Source: Guillardia theta CCMP2712 (lineage: Eukaryota; Cryptophyceae; Pyrenomonadales; Geminigeraceae). Taken from it: DNA of 35,208 nucleotides. The translations under genes were made by a program, and so were the position numbers. The DNA lies in assembly GCF_000315625.1 (NCBI RefSeq), contig NW_005434396.1, forward strand, positions 1 through 35,208, read 5' to 3'. Positions 1 through 10,357 of this stretch are shown in pieces. Under the pieces are notes generated by a model that was given only the letters and a program-made list of their open reading frames with translations, ran no database searches and had not been told where the DNA came from. How positions within the stretch are numbered: the first letter of the stretch is position 1; every line of letters begins with the position of its first letter.

Positions 1-147
1 GGAGCAGGAGAAGGAGCAGGAGCAGGAGTAGGACCAAGGAGCAGTAGCAGTAGCAGTAGCAGGAGCAGTAGCAGTAGCAGTAGCAGTAGCAGTAGCAGTA
101 GCAGTAGCAGTAGCAGTAGCAGGGGCAGGGGCAGGGGCAGGGGCAGG
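1..147. repeat. Hexanucleotide microsatellite array at window edge
   Basis: The first 147 bases are (GGAGCA), then (GCAGTA), then (GGGGCA) hexamer repeats. The same hexamer families recur at 9700-10240, 20320-20510, 22320-22410 and 23580-23690. No reading frame here is supported as a gene; the array runs off the window edge. Confidence 0.9.
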
Positions 148-575
148 TCCGCACCTCCCGACGAGCCTTCAAGAACTCTTGCAGCAGCGCGTTGGGGTCG
201 TTCTCCTGTCAAGTCCTCGTGATCCCAAGCAAACCCCCTGCTAGTCCCCACCTGTACTCTTTGCGCTCTCTTCTCCGACGCGTTCATCTGTGCTACTGGC
301 TTGCCAGCTGAGTTTCCGTTGGGCAGGGGGGGCAGGCCGTTGGAGTGCGCTCCTATCCCGTTGGTGTAAGCTGTCGACTTGAGTCAGCAGGGAAGGAGGA
401 GCAGCAGGAGGACAACGATAATGGGTAGGAGGTAAAGGAGTAGGAGGAGGCAGAGGGAGGGAGGGGGGGGAGGAGAATCTTTACGTTGAGATGGAGCAGA
501 AGAGCTTGAGAGGGTCGAGGGGATCGGGTGGGCGTGACCTGATGTCAAAGTCAATGTGACTGCCCCACGTCGCAA
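148..575. other. Intergenic, 3' flank of the KLDRW-motif gene
   Basis: I see no gene here. The stretch downstream of the minus-strand gene that ends at 576 contains TGTCAAAGTCAATGTGACTG (543-562). Related GTCAAAG/GTCAAC words occur just inside the gene's last exon and again in the 3' flank of the P450 gene (24630-24760). Confidence 0.4.
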
Positions 576-2397
576 TTATGATTTGTCAAAGTTGACAGTT
601 ACCGTTGACATGAGCGGGGGGGTGCCTTTCGTTAGGATCGAGCTGCTGCTGCTCGGAAAGAAAGACGTCAAACAAGCCAAAACGAAAGTCGAGAAGTTCC
701 GGACCGGAGTGTCACGGATGGCGTAGACCATCTGCATGAGGCTGTCCAGTGCTTTCTTCTCAGCTGCCAGCCCAGCCATCACCCAGCAGGGACTTTGACA
801 GGGTCAAACTTCACCAGCCAGCCTCGACTTTTCCTTCATCAGCGATGCTCCTCCTCCAAACTTGTCGTAGGCAGCCCAGGAGGAGCGAACGACGTCGCAG
901 CACCTGGCCCAGGGGCGTCAGCTGCAGGAGGAGGAAGGGAGCCGGTCAGCGAGGTACCGTCTGGTGAAGGCAAGGGGATCTTGCGTTGGGTCTGGTCCAG
1001 CTGCAGTGTCCTGCTCGTTGACATCCTAGTCAGCTGCCGAGACTTGGCGGCCCGCCCGGTACCTTCACTGCAGCCCCGGCAGCTGGAGGATCCGATGGGG
1101 TTGGAGCTGGAGTCTGCGCAGCTCTAGACAACCAGCTGGAGGAGATGCACGTCAAGAGCTGAAGAGAACGAGCCAGGGAGGTCCCACCGATCTAACTTGG
1201 ACTTCTTGCCTCCATCATCGTCCGAGGCTGCGGCCCCAGGAGGAGGAGAAGGAGGAGGAGGCTGTTTTGCCCTCGACAGCCATCGGTCAAGCTTGTTGTT
1301 CCCACTTGCAGGAGCAGGAGACGTCTGGCTCAGGCGTCAGGGCTCTGACAAGAAACCTTCAGATCCCTCGCACCTGGTCTGCCACGTTCGGGGCCTCCGT
1401 CGCCGTCGCCTCTGGCTTGCTAGGGGCTGGAGCTGGGGCCCTTGACGGAGGGAGGAGAGTCAAGAGCTGGACAGGATCCCTCCTTCCTCCTCTCTCACTC
1501 GTTCGTCTTCCTCTCTCGTTCCACCGCCTCCTTCATCAACGACGCGAGCTCCACCAACACTGCAGTGACCATGAGTCTTATCCCCATGTGACAGCTGGTC
1601 GAGCAGAGAAATTCCTCCTTTACCTGTTTGCAGGACTCCAGTGGCTTCGTTGGCGTCCTTGGGCAGGGGAGGGACGACAATCTGAGCTGGAGGAGAGCTG
1701 AACTTGCCTGCATCTGGTACCGTCCCCTTGGACTGCATTGCATCCACAAGGCAGGATTGTACCTGTCAAGGAAGGAAAACTCTTATCTCAGACCAGCATC
1801 CCTCCAGCGCATCTCCCTCTCAGGAAATCTCGTTGAGCACAAAGGAAGCAAACACAAGAGAGCTGGCAAAAACAGATACCTTCTTCAACTCCTCCGGCTC
1901 CAGCAACTACAATATTCGTTACTCCAAAACTTCTCTTGCTTCGACACTATCCTCACCTTGATCAAGTTGCAGCACGCAACCAGCCCTTCGTTCTCCTTGT
2001 CTGCTCATACGTCAAAATACCTCAATACACCATCTTCCAGCATAATCCCTTCCACCACCATTCCCTCGGCTCTTAAAGTTTTCATCTCCTCTTTCGCATT
2101 TTCTTGTCTCCTTCCCAATTCCTTCCTCCCCCCCCCCTTTTTATCTCTCGTCTACCTGTGCACTGTTCGTTGTCCGCAGCATCCGCATGGCCGTTCATAG
2201 CTGGCTCTGCCTTAGCTCGTGAAAGCCATCTGTCCAGCTGTAGACAAAGTTCAGCCTTCGCACCATGCCAAGGGAGGGAGGAAAGCAGTAACCTTCTTGC
2301 CCTGGGGTGGAGCTGGAGCCTCTGCTGGGGTTTCATCTTGGAACGGCGGATCCACTTTCACCTTGTTCAGCCATCGAGCAAGCTTGCCTTCCGACAT
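576..2397 (-). CDS. Multi-exon gene for an unrecognised protein with repeated KLDRWLSRAK motifs
   Basis: I do not recognise the family. Twelve exons join by GT-AG splicing with matching phases into one frame of 1059 nt (352 residues plus stop). On the minus strand the exons are 2397-2293, 2237-2156, 2000-1957, 1906-1880, 1762-1624, 1559-1499, 1440-1374, 1324-1188, 1135-1063, 1000-904, 853-815 and 763-576. Introns are 49-155 nt, mostly 50-65. The start is the ATG of MSEGKLARWL at 2397; an upstream in-frame ATG at 2451 is possible. The protein carries a repeated motif: KLARWLNKVK near the N terminus, KKLDRWLSRAK near residue 35, NNKLDRWLSRAKQ and SKLDRWLSRAAQ in the middle, then the degenerate KLDQTQRK. 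Pro/Ala-rich linkers separate them. A helical segment around LVELASLMKEAVERER and a C-terminal block KSRLAAEKKALDSLMQMVYA may fold separately. No signal peptide or membrane helix is evident. Phase agreement at all eleven junctions is strong support; function is unknown. Confidence 0.75.
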
Positions 2398-3326
<929 letters not shown>

Positions 3327-3327
<1 letters not shown>

Positions 3328-3786
3328 GAACCATCTCTCCGAGTACGGCAGCAGATTTTCTTATCTGACGAGGCCTTCTCCTCTTCCTCTTTGCCAGGTG
3401 TGTATCCACACAGTGACACACTTGAAGATCAATCACGGATCGAGCAAGGCTCATCTGGTGAAGACAGAGAAAAAAAAAAGTCTCGAAAATTTACTGTTGG
3501 TAAACTACAAAAGGATCGAAGGAGAAAACTGTCTTCTCATAGTTTGATGGCTCGTCTGTTCAACTTCACACCGAGCATTCGCAATGAAAGGCCTCTCACT
3601 TGACATGCGGCTCCTCATGGATACAGCAGAAACAAACTTCAAGCAAAGATCAAGTCAACACAAGTGAACACGTCCGGGCCGTAAGATATCCTGTCATACC
3701 CCTCCCTCCATCCCAGCTCCCCCCCACCAGGCTAGAGCAGTTTTCCGCTAGCCATTGTAGGGTCCTCTATGAGTGTTGCATCATAA
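3327..3786. other. Intergenic; no gene seen
   Basis: Unique sequence between the CTG array and the 21-bp tandem repeat. Short open frames occur, but none has family resemblance or a plausible splice structure. Confidence 0.3.
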
Positions 3787-3849
3787 ACGTATCTTTGTGG
3801 ATACAACACGTATCGTTGTGGATACAACACGTATCGTTATGGAAACAAC
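3787..3849. repeat. Three tandem 21-bp palindromic repeats
   Basis: Three adjacent copies of a 21-bp unit read ACGTATCGTTGTGGATACAAC with one to three changes per copy. Each unit has self-complementary arms (GTATC with GATAC, GTTGT with ACAAC). The array lies 33 bp beyond the stop of RWP-RK copy A, so it is in its 3' flank. Its role is unknown; it could form hairpins or be a dyad protein-binding site. Confidence 0.8.
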
Positions 3850-3881
3850 ACTCTCCTTGCTCCTGAAACGATAGGCTCTCT

Positions 3882-4454
3882 TTAGTTCAGCGTTGTTTCA
3901 CTCAACCATCTCATCTCAACTAACACCTCCACATGCTCCAGCGCCTCCTCCAGTAGCTCCCCGATCATTCCCTCCCTCCATACGTCCCTCCCTCCTCTTC
4001 CTCCTGCCCCTCTTCCTCCTGCCCCTCTCCCTCCGGCTCCCGTCTCCCTATCCTCCCCTCCCTCCCGACCCTTTTCTTGACCCTCTCCCTGCCCGCTCTG
4101 CAGTCCTCGTCCCGTCCTGTCGTACGGCCACCGCTTGATCCCCACCTCCTTGCACGCTCGCTTCAGCGCCGTCAGCGAGATCCCCTGCTCCCCCCGCACG
4201 TCAGCTCGCCGCCCCCGCCAAGCAAGAGAGGAGGAGAAGAAGGACGCGAGACTCACGAGGGTGTCGGCGGCGTCGGCCTGGCGGAGGGGGAGGAGGGGGG
4301 CGATGTCTTGGTAGGAGAGGTAGCGGACGGGCTTGCGGGGGAGGGCGAGGAGGGTGTGGGAGGAGGAGCGGCGGGGGACGATGCGGGCGACAGGAGGAGG
4401 GGGCAGAGGAGGCAGAGAGGAGGAGGAGGATGTCGCGTCAGGGGAGGATGCCAT
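3882..4454 (-). CDS. RWP-RK domain mini-protein, copy A
   Basis: Two exons, 4454-4257 and 4184-3882, with a 72-nt intron beginning GTGAGT and ending GCAG; 166 residues when spliced. RWP-RK is a DNA-binding domain of plant NLP/NIN and RKD factors and algal MID proteins. Spliced, residues about 44-87 read YLSYQDIAPLLPL...ADTL followed by GISLTALKRACKEVG and IKRWPYDR, matching the family (amphipathic helix, LKxxCxxxGIxRWPxR). The N terminus is Ser/Pro-rich with PVARIVPRRSSS. After the domain comes a Gly/Arg/Glu-rich linker (GGRGAGGRG), then a conserved helix LLEEALEHVE near the C terminus. The ATG follows the M-x-S-S pattern shared by most copies. The intron is a multiple of three without stops, so retention would insert 24 residues inside the DNA-binding domain. 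A nuclear DNA-binding role is inferred from the family. Confidence 0.85.
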   Translation of the reverse strand: MASSPDATSSSSSLPPLPPPPVARIVPRRSSSHTLLALPRKPVRYLSYQDIAPLLPLRQADAADTLVSLASFFSSSLAWRGRRADVRGEQGISLTALKRACKEVGIKRWPYDRTGRGLQSGQGEGQEKGREGGEDRETGAGGRGAGGRGAGGRGGRDVWREGMIGELLEEALEHVEVLVEMRWLSETTLN

Positions 4455-4636
4455 AGTTTGATTGAATGCACACAGCGTGGGAGGGCGAAGGGTCAGATTG
4501 AACTAGACGAGGGGGGGGGGGACAGAGGAAGAGCAGGGAGAGGAGGAGGAAACTAGATGGGGGGAGCAGAAGAGTCGAGGAATAAAGTAGAGGAATAAAC
4601 TAGAAGAGATGGCTCTGTGACAACAATGTGCCACAG

Positions 4637-4690
4637 GGTCAGGGGTATGGTCGAGTTACTCGAGGAGACAAGACTGAAATCGATCAGGTA
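4637..4690. promoter_or_regulatory. Dispersed repeat upstream of copy A
   Basis: Contains GGGTCAGGGGTATG, then the perfect 13-bp palindrome TCGAGTTACTCGA, then GACAAGACTGAAATCGATCA. Near-identical copies lie upstream of RWP-RK copies B (6743-6815) and E (12848-12895) in the same orientation relative to the gene, and at 10325-10396. A regulatory role is inferred from this position; it could instead be a small mobile element. Confidence 0.5.
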
Positions 4691-5199
4691 CGACCCCTGC
4701 CTTTCCACGACCTTTCACGATACCCCTGATGTGCCCCCAACTCCCCACCCTAGGGGCACAATCACGGGCTGAAGCCGTGCATTCTGGCCTACCCTACCGT
4801 GATGTTTTCAGTTCTGTCTCACTAAGTGAATCTCTTGTAGCTCGGACCTCTGAGCACCTGGACTGCTATACTGTAACAACCCCTCCCCGGGGCCCCGTGT
4901 CACGTTCCCGGCAGGAGCGCGAAGGGGTTAATGGCAGGACTGCGAGATTTCAGTCTTGTGGTCAATGTGAAAATGCAACAGGCAGGACCCTCGGGCTGCG
5001 AGAGCAGATGAGAGATAAGGCTGGCAAACATTGATGCATAGGCCACAGTAAAGATCTCGTGACGGTTACTCGTGACATTCTGCTGTAGTAAGATCGAAAG
5101 GCCGGGCCACTGCAGTGATGCCGCCGCGCTCGGGGTGTGGCCGGCGGTGGCGTACTAGCCAGGGCGCCCGGGCTCAGTCACTGTGTGCCGGGCTGTCGT
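4691..5199. other. Intergenic with two more copies of the dispersed motif
   Basis: No gene seen. 4805-4835 contains TTTTCAGTTCTGTCTCACT followed by AAGTGAATC, including the palindrome TCACTAAGTGA. 4946-4973 contains GATTTCAGTCTTGTGGTCAA followed by TGTGAAAA. Both belong to the repeat family found near the RWP-RK copies. Confidence 0.45.
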
Positions 5200-5273
5200 G
5201 ACTGACTGACTCAGGCCTGATCGGACTGATTGACTGACTGACTGACTGACTGACTGACTGACTGACTGACTGC
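5200..5273. repeat. (TGAC)n tetranucleotide microsatellite
   Basis: About a dozen consecutive ACTG units, after an interrupted first block. It is embedded in a GC-rich stretch (5100-5470) that recalls the island at 17480-18600 in composition. Confidence 0.85.
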
Positions 5274-5645
5274 AGCCTTCAAGGCTTGTAGTCTTCAAGT
5301 AGTGCCACGGTGAGCGGAATCATCGAGTCCAAATGATCGGGAAGGCTTCCAGTGATCAGCTTCATCATTGACTTTTGAAAGTTGAGGTTTCTGCTTCAAA
5401 CTTGCCGCGGGGTAGGACTTCACTGCCGGGCAGTTGGATCGAACGGTCGGCAGGGTTCGGACTCGGACTCGACTCAGTGCAGTGATAGTCTTCCATCATC
5501 CTACACTGTCGCACAGGCCATACGGCAAGAAGAGAAAAGACAGTGACTCAGTGAGAACCAACCCTCATCCTGCCGACTGCTGTCCCCCAACTGGCAAACT
5601 TGACTGAGTAGTAGTAGCAATACAGTACGGTAGCGTCGAGCTCAA
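5274..5645. other. Intergenic; no gene seen
   Basis: Moderately GC-rich unique sequence with scattered CAGTGA/TCACTG words. No supported reading frame. Confidence 0.3.
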
Positions 5646-6041
5646 TTAGGCTGATTGAAATCCAGTAGATCGAGTGCCTTCACAGCGATGATTGGATGCC
5701 TGACTTACTCCCCACCCCTCCCCCACCGTCATAATACTCGGATCAAGGCACCTCCGCTGGAACACATAGTACAGATGAAGGGTGGAGATATGAAGTTTAT
5801 TTGAGATGCAACACGACAGGTTCGTTGCATACTCAGAAGCCCTGGAACACCAGACCATTTCAAGTAGTTGTTGAGAAAGGACCATGTCATCACTTGCTGC
5901 TCACTCCCGCTCAATAAGATTCCTTCTTGCGGAGACTTGGGATCAATCACGGTCACAACAAAGAGCTCTGATACAGTCTTGAGGAAGCTGAGAGGATATA
6001 TGATCATCAAAGTGAAATAGTCATGTAATAACAGCCTCAAG
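5646..6041 (-). other. Possible 3' exon region of RWP-RK copy B
   Basis: An open minus-strand frame (5729-6041) of normal amino-acid composition (FLKTVSELFVVTVIDPKSPQ...) lies directly beyond the stop of copy B. A good GTAAGT donor at 6071-6066, just before that stop, and a CTCAG acceptor near 5990 could join it to copy B. No family is recognised; it may equally be chance. Confidence 0.2.
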
Positions 6042-6686
6042 CTACTTCGGTCCTCCATTGCTGTAACTTACCGCGTTCCTCCTCACTGCCACCTCCACAT
6101 GCTCCAGCGCCTCCTCCAGTAGCTCCCCAGCGCCTCCTTCCCTCCATTGCCCCCTTACCCCAGCCTCTTCTACACCCCCTCTCCTACCCCCTCTTGGTTT
6201 CCTGTCGTACGGCCACCGCTTGATCCCCACCTCCTTGCACGCTCGCTTCAGCGCCGTCAGCGAGATCCCCTGCTCCCCTCGTCGCACGTCAGCTCGCCGC
6301 CCCCGCCAAGCAAGAGAGGAGGAGAAGAAGAACGCGAGACTCACCAGAGTGTCGGCGGCGTCGGCCTGGCGGAGGGGGAGGAGGGGGGCGATGTCTTGGT
6401 AGGAGAGGTAGCGGACGGGCTTGCGGGGGAGGGCGAGGAGGGTGTGGGAGGAGGAGCGGCGGGGGACGACGCGGGCGATAGGAGGAGGGGGCAGAGGAGG
6501 CAAGGCTTGAGATGGATTGAGTGAAGGCAGCAATGATTCCGCGTGGTTAAGAGGAGAAGGAGATATGCACGGTGAGGATTGCAAGTAGGGAGAGGAGGAG
6601 CAGGAGGGACAGAAGGAGGAGGGAGAGGAGGGAGAGGAGGAGGGAGAGGAGGGAGAGGAGGAGGGAGAGGAGGAGGTGAAGGGCAT
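6042..6686 (-). CDS. RWP-RK domain mini-protein, copy B
   Basis: Exons 6686-6345 and 6269-6042 with a 75-nt GTGAGT...GCAG intron; 189 residues when spliced. The domain sequence matches copy A (PVRYLSYQDIAPLLPLR, then LKRACKEVGIKRWPYDR). The N terminus is longer than in the other copies and is a Ser/Pro hexamer-encoded tract (SSSPSSPSSS), so a later start or an upstream exon is possible; no M-x-S-S start is visible near the domain. The post-domain linker is short (KPRGGRRGGVEEAG) before LLEEALEHVE. The intron is open and in frame, as in A and G. A consensus GTAAGT shortly after EHVEVAVRRN suggests the reading frame may continue into a further exon. Confidence 0.75.
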   Translation of the reverse strand: MPFTSSSPSSSPSSPSSSPSSPSSFCPSCSSSPYLQSSPCISPSPLNHAESLLPSLNPSQALPPLPPPPIARVVPRRSSSHTLLALPRKPVRYLSYQDIAPLLPLRQADAADTLVSLAFFFSSSLAWRGRRADVRRGEQGISLTALKRACKEVGIKRWPYDRKPRGGRRGGVEEAGVRGQWREGGAGELLEEALEHVEVAVRRNAVSYSNGGPK

Positions 6687-6742
6687 GGAATGCCGTGATT
6701 GTGGACTTTATTACTGTGCGAAGATTGTCGGGGGAATATGAA

Positions 6743-6815
6743 GGTTTTGACTGCATGCAAGGGTCAGGGGTATGCTCGATTTACTCGAGGACGTAAGACT
6801 GAAATCGATCAGGTA
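6743..6815. promoter_or_regulatory. Dispersed repeat upstream of copy B, with NRE-like dyad
   Basis: Lies 57 bp upstream of the copy B start. It shares about 55 bp with the repeat upstream of copy A, extended by TTTTGACTGCATGCAAGGGT. On the minus strand (coding for B) this reads TGACCCTT-N10-AAAA at 6766-6745, close to the plant nitrate-responsive element TGACCCTT-N10-AAGA recognised by NLP RWP-RK proteins. The imperfect palindrome TCGATTTACTCGA is also present. The binding role is inference. Confidence 0.45.
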
Positions 6816-8106
6816 GCCCCACCCCCTCTTCAGTTCCGCCTCTCAATCTCTCCCCAGCGCACCCCGCCAAAGGGCTGGGCAGGCAGTTAAAACCAAGTTT
6901 TACGGCAAGGTAGACTAGCCGAACCGATGTTTGATCGATGCCTTTGTTGCACGTGAAGTTTATTGATCAACTCTCAAATTTATAGGGAAAGACAACAATC
7001 CTATCAAATTCGTACTCTTGATCTTCAAGACCAACTTCTTGTGCTCGTTGACCTTCTCAAAGACCAACTTGAATCGATTGGTAACGTTACCAACCTGCTC
7101 TTTGGAGCGACAATCCACTCCATCGGAATGATATTCTTTCGCGTCTTCCCCTCGATCAAATGTAGGTTTAGTGAGCACCCGAATCAGCATGCAAGAGTGT
7201 TGATGTAAATGTTGAGGTCAGTGTTGACATCCTTGCAAAAACATCAGGTGTTCAATGGTATGAGGCATCTGCACTTGTGTTGTTTACTACTACACAATCA
7301 GGGCAGGTTTTTTGCAAACACACCCTTCAACGGCAGATGTACCGTAACTCGCTTCTTCAATTCATGTGTTCATCATCAATTTCAACTGATACTTCTATCT
7401 GCTCTTTAGACTAGGTATCTTACAGATAAACTTGCAGCTGTCAAGATCTTCTCCTTGTTTTCATTCCGCACCCACGTCACTTGGCGATTGACAGGGCAAG
7501 AAGTTCAGTAATGTCGCAAACGGCAGCAGCAGTTTTTGCGGTCGTTACAGCAATCAATGTTCAAAGAGACCATTCTAGTTGTGCATCTAGCACCAAGAAT
7601 TCGATTTGTACAGTGTAAGACCTAGTCCATTGAAGTCATCGCAATGAAGCTGTATTGTATATAGCCAAGGGTATGAAGGAGCAACAGGGTAACGTATTGC
7701 AGCAGCTGGCTTCTAACTCAGCAACTTGTAGAAGAAAACTTGAGCATCTGCAGTCGCTCAGCTCAGCCTGACACCTTCGACGTCCTTGCTCGCCCTGACG
7801 CGGCTGCACTATTTAGCCCGCCATTCCACCAAAACAAAAAAAAAGAAAAAAAATTATTTTTGAACAAAAAAACAAGTGGGCAGCACCAGGATCTCACTGG
7901 CCGGCTTAACGCCGCTGCCACCCCCTCTCAGGGTCTGACCTGTGGCAGTTTCACTTAGAGCCTCGAGGCCGAAATCTCCTCACTCTCACCCCCTTCACAG
8001 CAGCACATCCCGTCGCAACTCGCGTGTGACTCAAGGGGAAAAATGGGGGTGGGTGGAATCACTCGCTCTGACTCCCCCTCCCAAGGGAGAGAAGCTCAAA
8101 CCTATA
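6816..8106. other. Intergenic with one unassigned minus-strand open frame
   Basis: An open minus-strand frame (7190-6960) includes RFKLVFEKVNEHKKLVLKIK, which has normal composition, but I find neither a family nor flanking exons. 7828-7870 is A-rich. Nothing else is recognisable. Confidence 0.25.
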
Positions 8107-8137
8107 GGTGATTCACTTAGTGGAAGAAGACTGAAAA
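8107..8137. promoter_or_regulatory. Dispersed motif copy upstream of copy C
   Basis: Reads GTGATTCACTTAGTGGAAGA followed by AGACTGAAAAC. This is the same core as at 4805 and 14279, inverted relative to gene C, which starts about 210 bp downstream. Confidence 0.4.
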
Positions 8138-8345
8138 CCCCGAGGTACAGGGTAGCATGTAAAACCTCGTTTCCAGAACCTTCAACACATGTATGTACCT
8201 CCTTCCCTGGCTCACGTTCCTCCATCTCGACTCTCTCTCTCTCCCCCCTCCTGTTCTTGCTCTCCCTCCTCCCATAGAAACCTCCTCCTCCTTACTGCCC
8301 TCCTCTCCCCTCTCCTCCCCCGGGCCTCGCTCCTTGCTAGCTCCC

Positions 8346-8910
8346 ATGCCCTCCTCGACACCTACCATCGAACACTTGCCTCCTCTGCCCCCTCCTCCTG
8401 TCGCCCGCGTCGTCCCCCGCCGCTCCTCCTCCCACACCCTCCTCGCCCTCCCCCGCAAGCCCGTCCGCTACCTCTCCTACCAAGACATCGCCCCCCTCCT
8501 CCCCCTCCGCCAGGCCGACGCCGCCGACACCCTCGTGAGTCTCGCCTCCTCCCTCTCCTCTTCTTGCTTGGCGGGGGCGGCGAGCTGACGTGCGGGGGGA
8601 GCAGGGGATCTCGCTGACGGCGCTGAAGCGAGCGTGCAAGGAGGTGGGGATCAAGCGGTGGCCGTATGACAGGACGGGACGAGGACTGGAGAGCGGAACA
8701 GACAAGGGGGTGGGGGAGGGGGAGGGTCAGCGAGAGGGTCGGGAGGGAGGGGAGGATAGGGAGACGGGGGCAGGAGGGAGCGGAGCAGGAGCAGGATCAG
8801 GATCAGGATCAGGAGGAGGGAGGGACGTATGGAGGGAGGGGATGATCGGGAAGCTACTGGAGGAGGCGTTGGAGCATGTGGAGGGCCACGTAAGGCATCA
8901 AACATGGTGA
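8346..8910 (+). CDS. RWP-RK domain mini-protein, copy C
   Basis: The first of two copies on the + strand (with fragment D). Exons 8346-8534 and 8605-8910, intron 8535-8604 (70 nt, GTGAGT...GCAG); 164 residues. The unspliced frame hits TGA inside the intron and changes frame, so splicing is needed to join YLSYQDIAPLLPL...ADTL to GISLTALKRACKEVG and KRWPYDR; this is the clearest evidence that the intron is real. The start MPSSTPTIEH follows the M-x-S-S pattern. The linker after the domain is Gly/Ser/Ala-rich (GAGAGSGSGSGGG), encoded by GGAGCA/GGATCA hexamers, followed by VWREGMIGKLLEEALEHVE. A GTAAGG donor near the end (8891) could extend the protein into an unmapped exon; the open frame VALAELDLVNEAASF (8952-9083) is a candidate, but its phase does not match. 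Confidence 0.85.
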
Positions 8911-9410
8911 TGTTTCATGTTTCTCTGCTTTTGCCCTGCTCCTTCTGCTCAGTTGCCCTCGCTGAGCTTGATCTTGTTAACGAGGCTGCAAGCTTCGTTC
9001 CCTTGTTGATATTGCGTCTGCTTTCCAAGAACAATCGCAGCCTGATGCTTGTCTTTCACATCTTACAAGAGATTTCTGACTGATTCAATAAAGAATGAAT
9101 CTGCTAAAAGAAATTGTACACCAACACCTTTGATTTTCCATCTTGTACATTTGGAAGATCGTCGCAGCGTTGGCAAAAATATCAACAAGAGTGCATGACA
9201 CACTGAAAAGCCTTGATCAAGTCGGTTTGACTTGTTGTATAAAAGTGTGATGGCATCTGTTTACGTCGAGAGTTCTTGACTTGAGCTCACTTGTTGTATA
9301 TGTTCCCGCGCCTCAGTCTCTAGATGCTCATGCGATTTGTGGGTCTTGTTTTCCTCTGGTCGTGCGAAGGCATGAAGTACTATGACAAGAGCAACATCCA
9401 GCGACGCAAG
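8911..9410. other. 3' flank of copy C; no further gene assigned
   Basis: Contains the open frame 8952-9083 mentioned under copy C. Two GACTTG...TTGTTGTATA direct repeats follow at about 9228-9241 and 9279-9301. No other gene is seen. Confidence 0.3.
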
Positions 9411-9414
9411 CCTT

Positions 9415-9540
9415 GACGTGTTGCAAGAAGCAAACCTGTGTGACTTCCACGTGTTGCAAGAAGTCGCAAGCCTGCTGTGTTGTGACGTGTTGCAAGAAGC
9501 AGATGTGAAAATTGTACTGTGACGTGTTGCAAGGAGCTGA
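9415..9540. repeat. Four spaced direct repeats CGTGTTGCAAGAAG
   Basis: CGTGTTGCAAG(A/G)AG begins at 9417, 9450, 9486 and 9523, at spacings of 33, 36 and 37 bp; three of the four copies are preceded by GA. On the minus strand they read as CTTGCAACACG. The third spacing breaks any shared reading frame, so they are more likely DNA or RNA sites than protein repeats. Confidence 0.75.
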
Positions 9541-9689
9541 AGGAGCTTGCTCTAAGGAAGCTGTAGGTCGACCCCACAGCAGTCTCATCCGCTTCGCAGG
9601 GAGCTTCCTTGGAATCAGAGTCTCCGCAGCTGGAAAGAAGGGAAGGATGAGGACTGGAAGGGGTGTTAGGACGAGGGGGGCAGGGGGAG

Positions 9690-9789
9690 TAGGGGAACGC
9701 AGCAGGAGCAGCAGTAGCAGCAGGCACAGGACAAGGAAAAGGAGCAGGAGCAGGAGCAGGAAAAGGCGCAGGAGCAGGAGCACTTGAAA

Positions 9790-9849
<60 letters not shown>

Positions 9850-10156
9850 TTGGAGCAGGACGTTGTCTCAGGGAGCAACGGTTTGGAATCCCCTCCTTGT
9901 ACGGCAGGGGATAGGTAGACGTGGGATGGTGGGGGGTCAACCTGGTTGATTTCAGTCTTACGTCCTCAAGCAGGAGCGCTTGAAAGAGCAGGAGCAGGGG
10001 CAGGAGCACGAGCAGGAGCACCAGCAGGAGCACCAGCAGGAGCACCAGCAGGAGCAGGCGCGGCACAGAAGAAGGTGCAGGCGCAGGCGCAGGCGCAGGA
10101 GAAGGAGCAGGAGCAGGAGCAGGAGCAGCAGCAGCAGCAGCAGCAGGAGCAGAAGA

Positions 10157-10236
<80 letters not shown>

Positions 10237-10357
10237 TTGGAGCAGGACGTTGTCTCAGGGAGCAACGGTTTGGAATCCCCTCCTTGTACGGCAGGGGATA
10301 GGTAGACGTGGGATGGTGGGGGGTCAACCTGGTTGATTTCAGTCTTACGTCCTCAAG
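9690..10357. repeat. (GGAGCA)n arrays with a duplicated unique segment
   Basis: Two hexamer arrays, each followed by a near-identical stretch of about 125 bp (9846-9970 and 10233-10357) that starts GCAGTTGGAGCAGGACGTTG and ends GATTTCAGTCTTACGTCCTC with AAG. Each unit begins with CTTGAAAGAGCAGG (9783 and 9980), so the whole block is a tandem duplication of array plus tail. The long Ala-Pro, Glu-Gln or Cys-Ser frames are repeat artefacts. Confidence 0.85.

Noticed and set aside
8337-8705. Antisense frames over RWP-RK copies (QEEGVGGGAAGDD type)
   Set aside because: They recur in every copy only because the sense strand is conserved; Gly-rich content is the complement of the Pro/Ser/Leu exon.
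9415-9540. CRISPR array
   Set aside because: Only four short direct repeats with uneven spacing, no cas genes, eukaryotic context.
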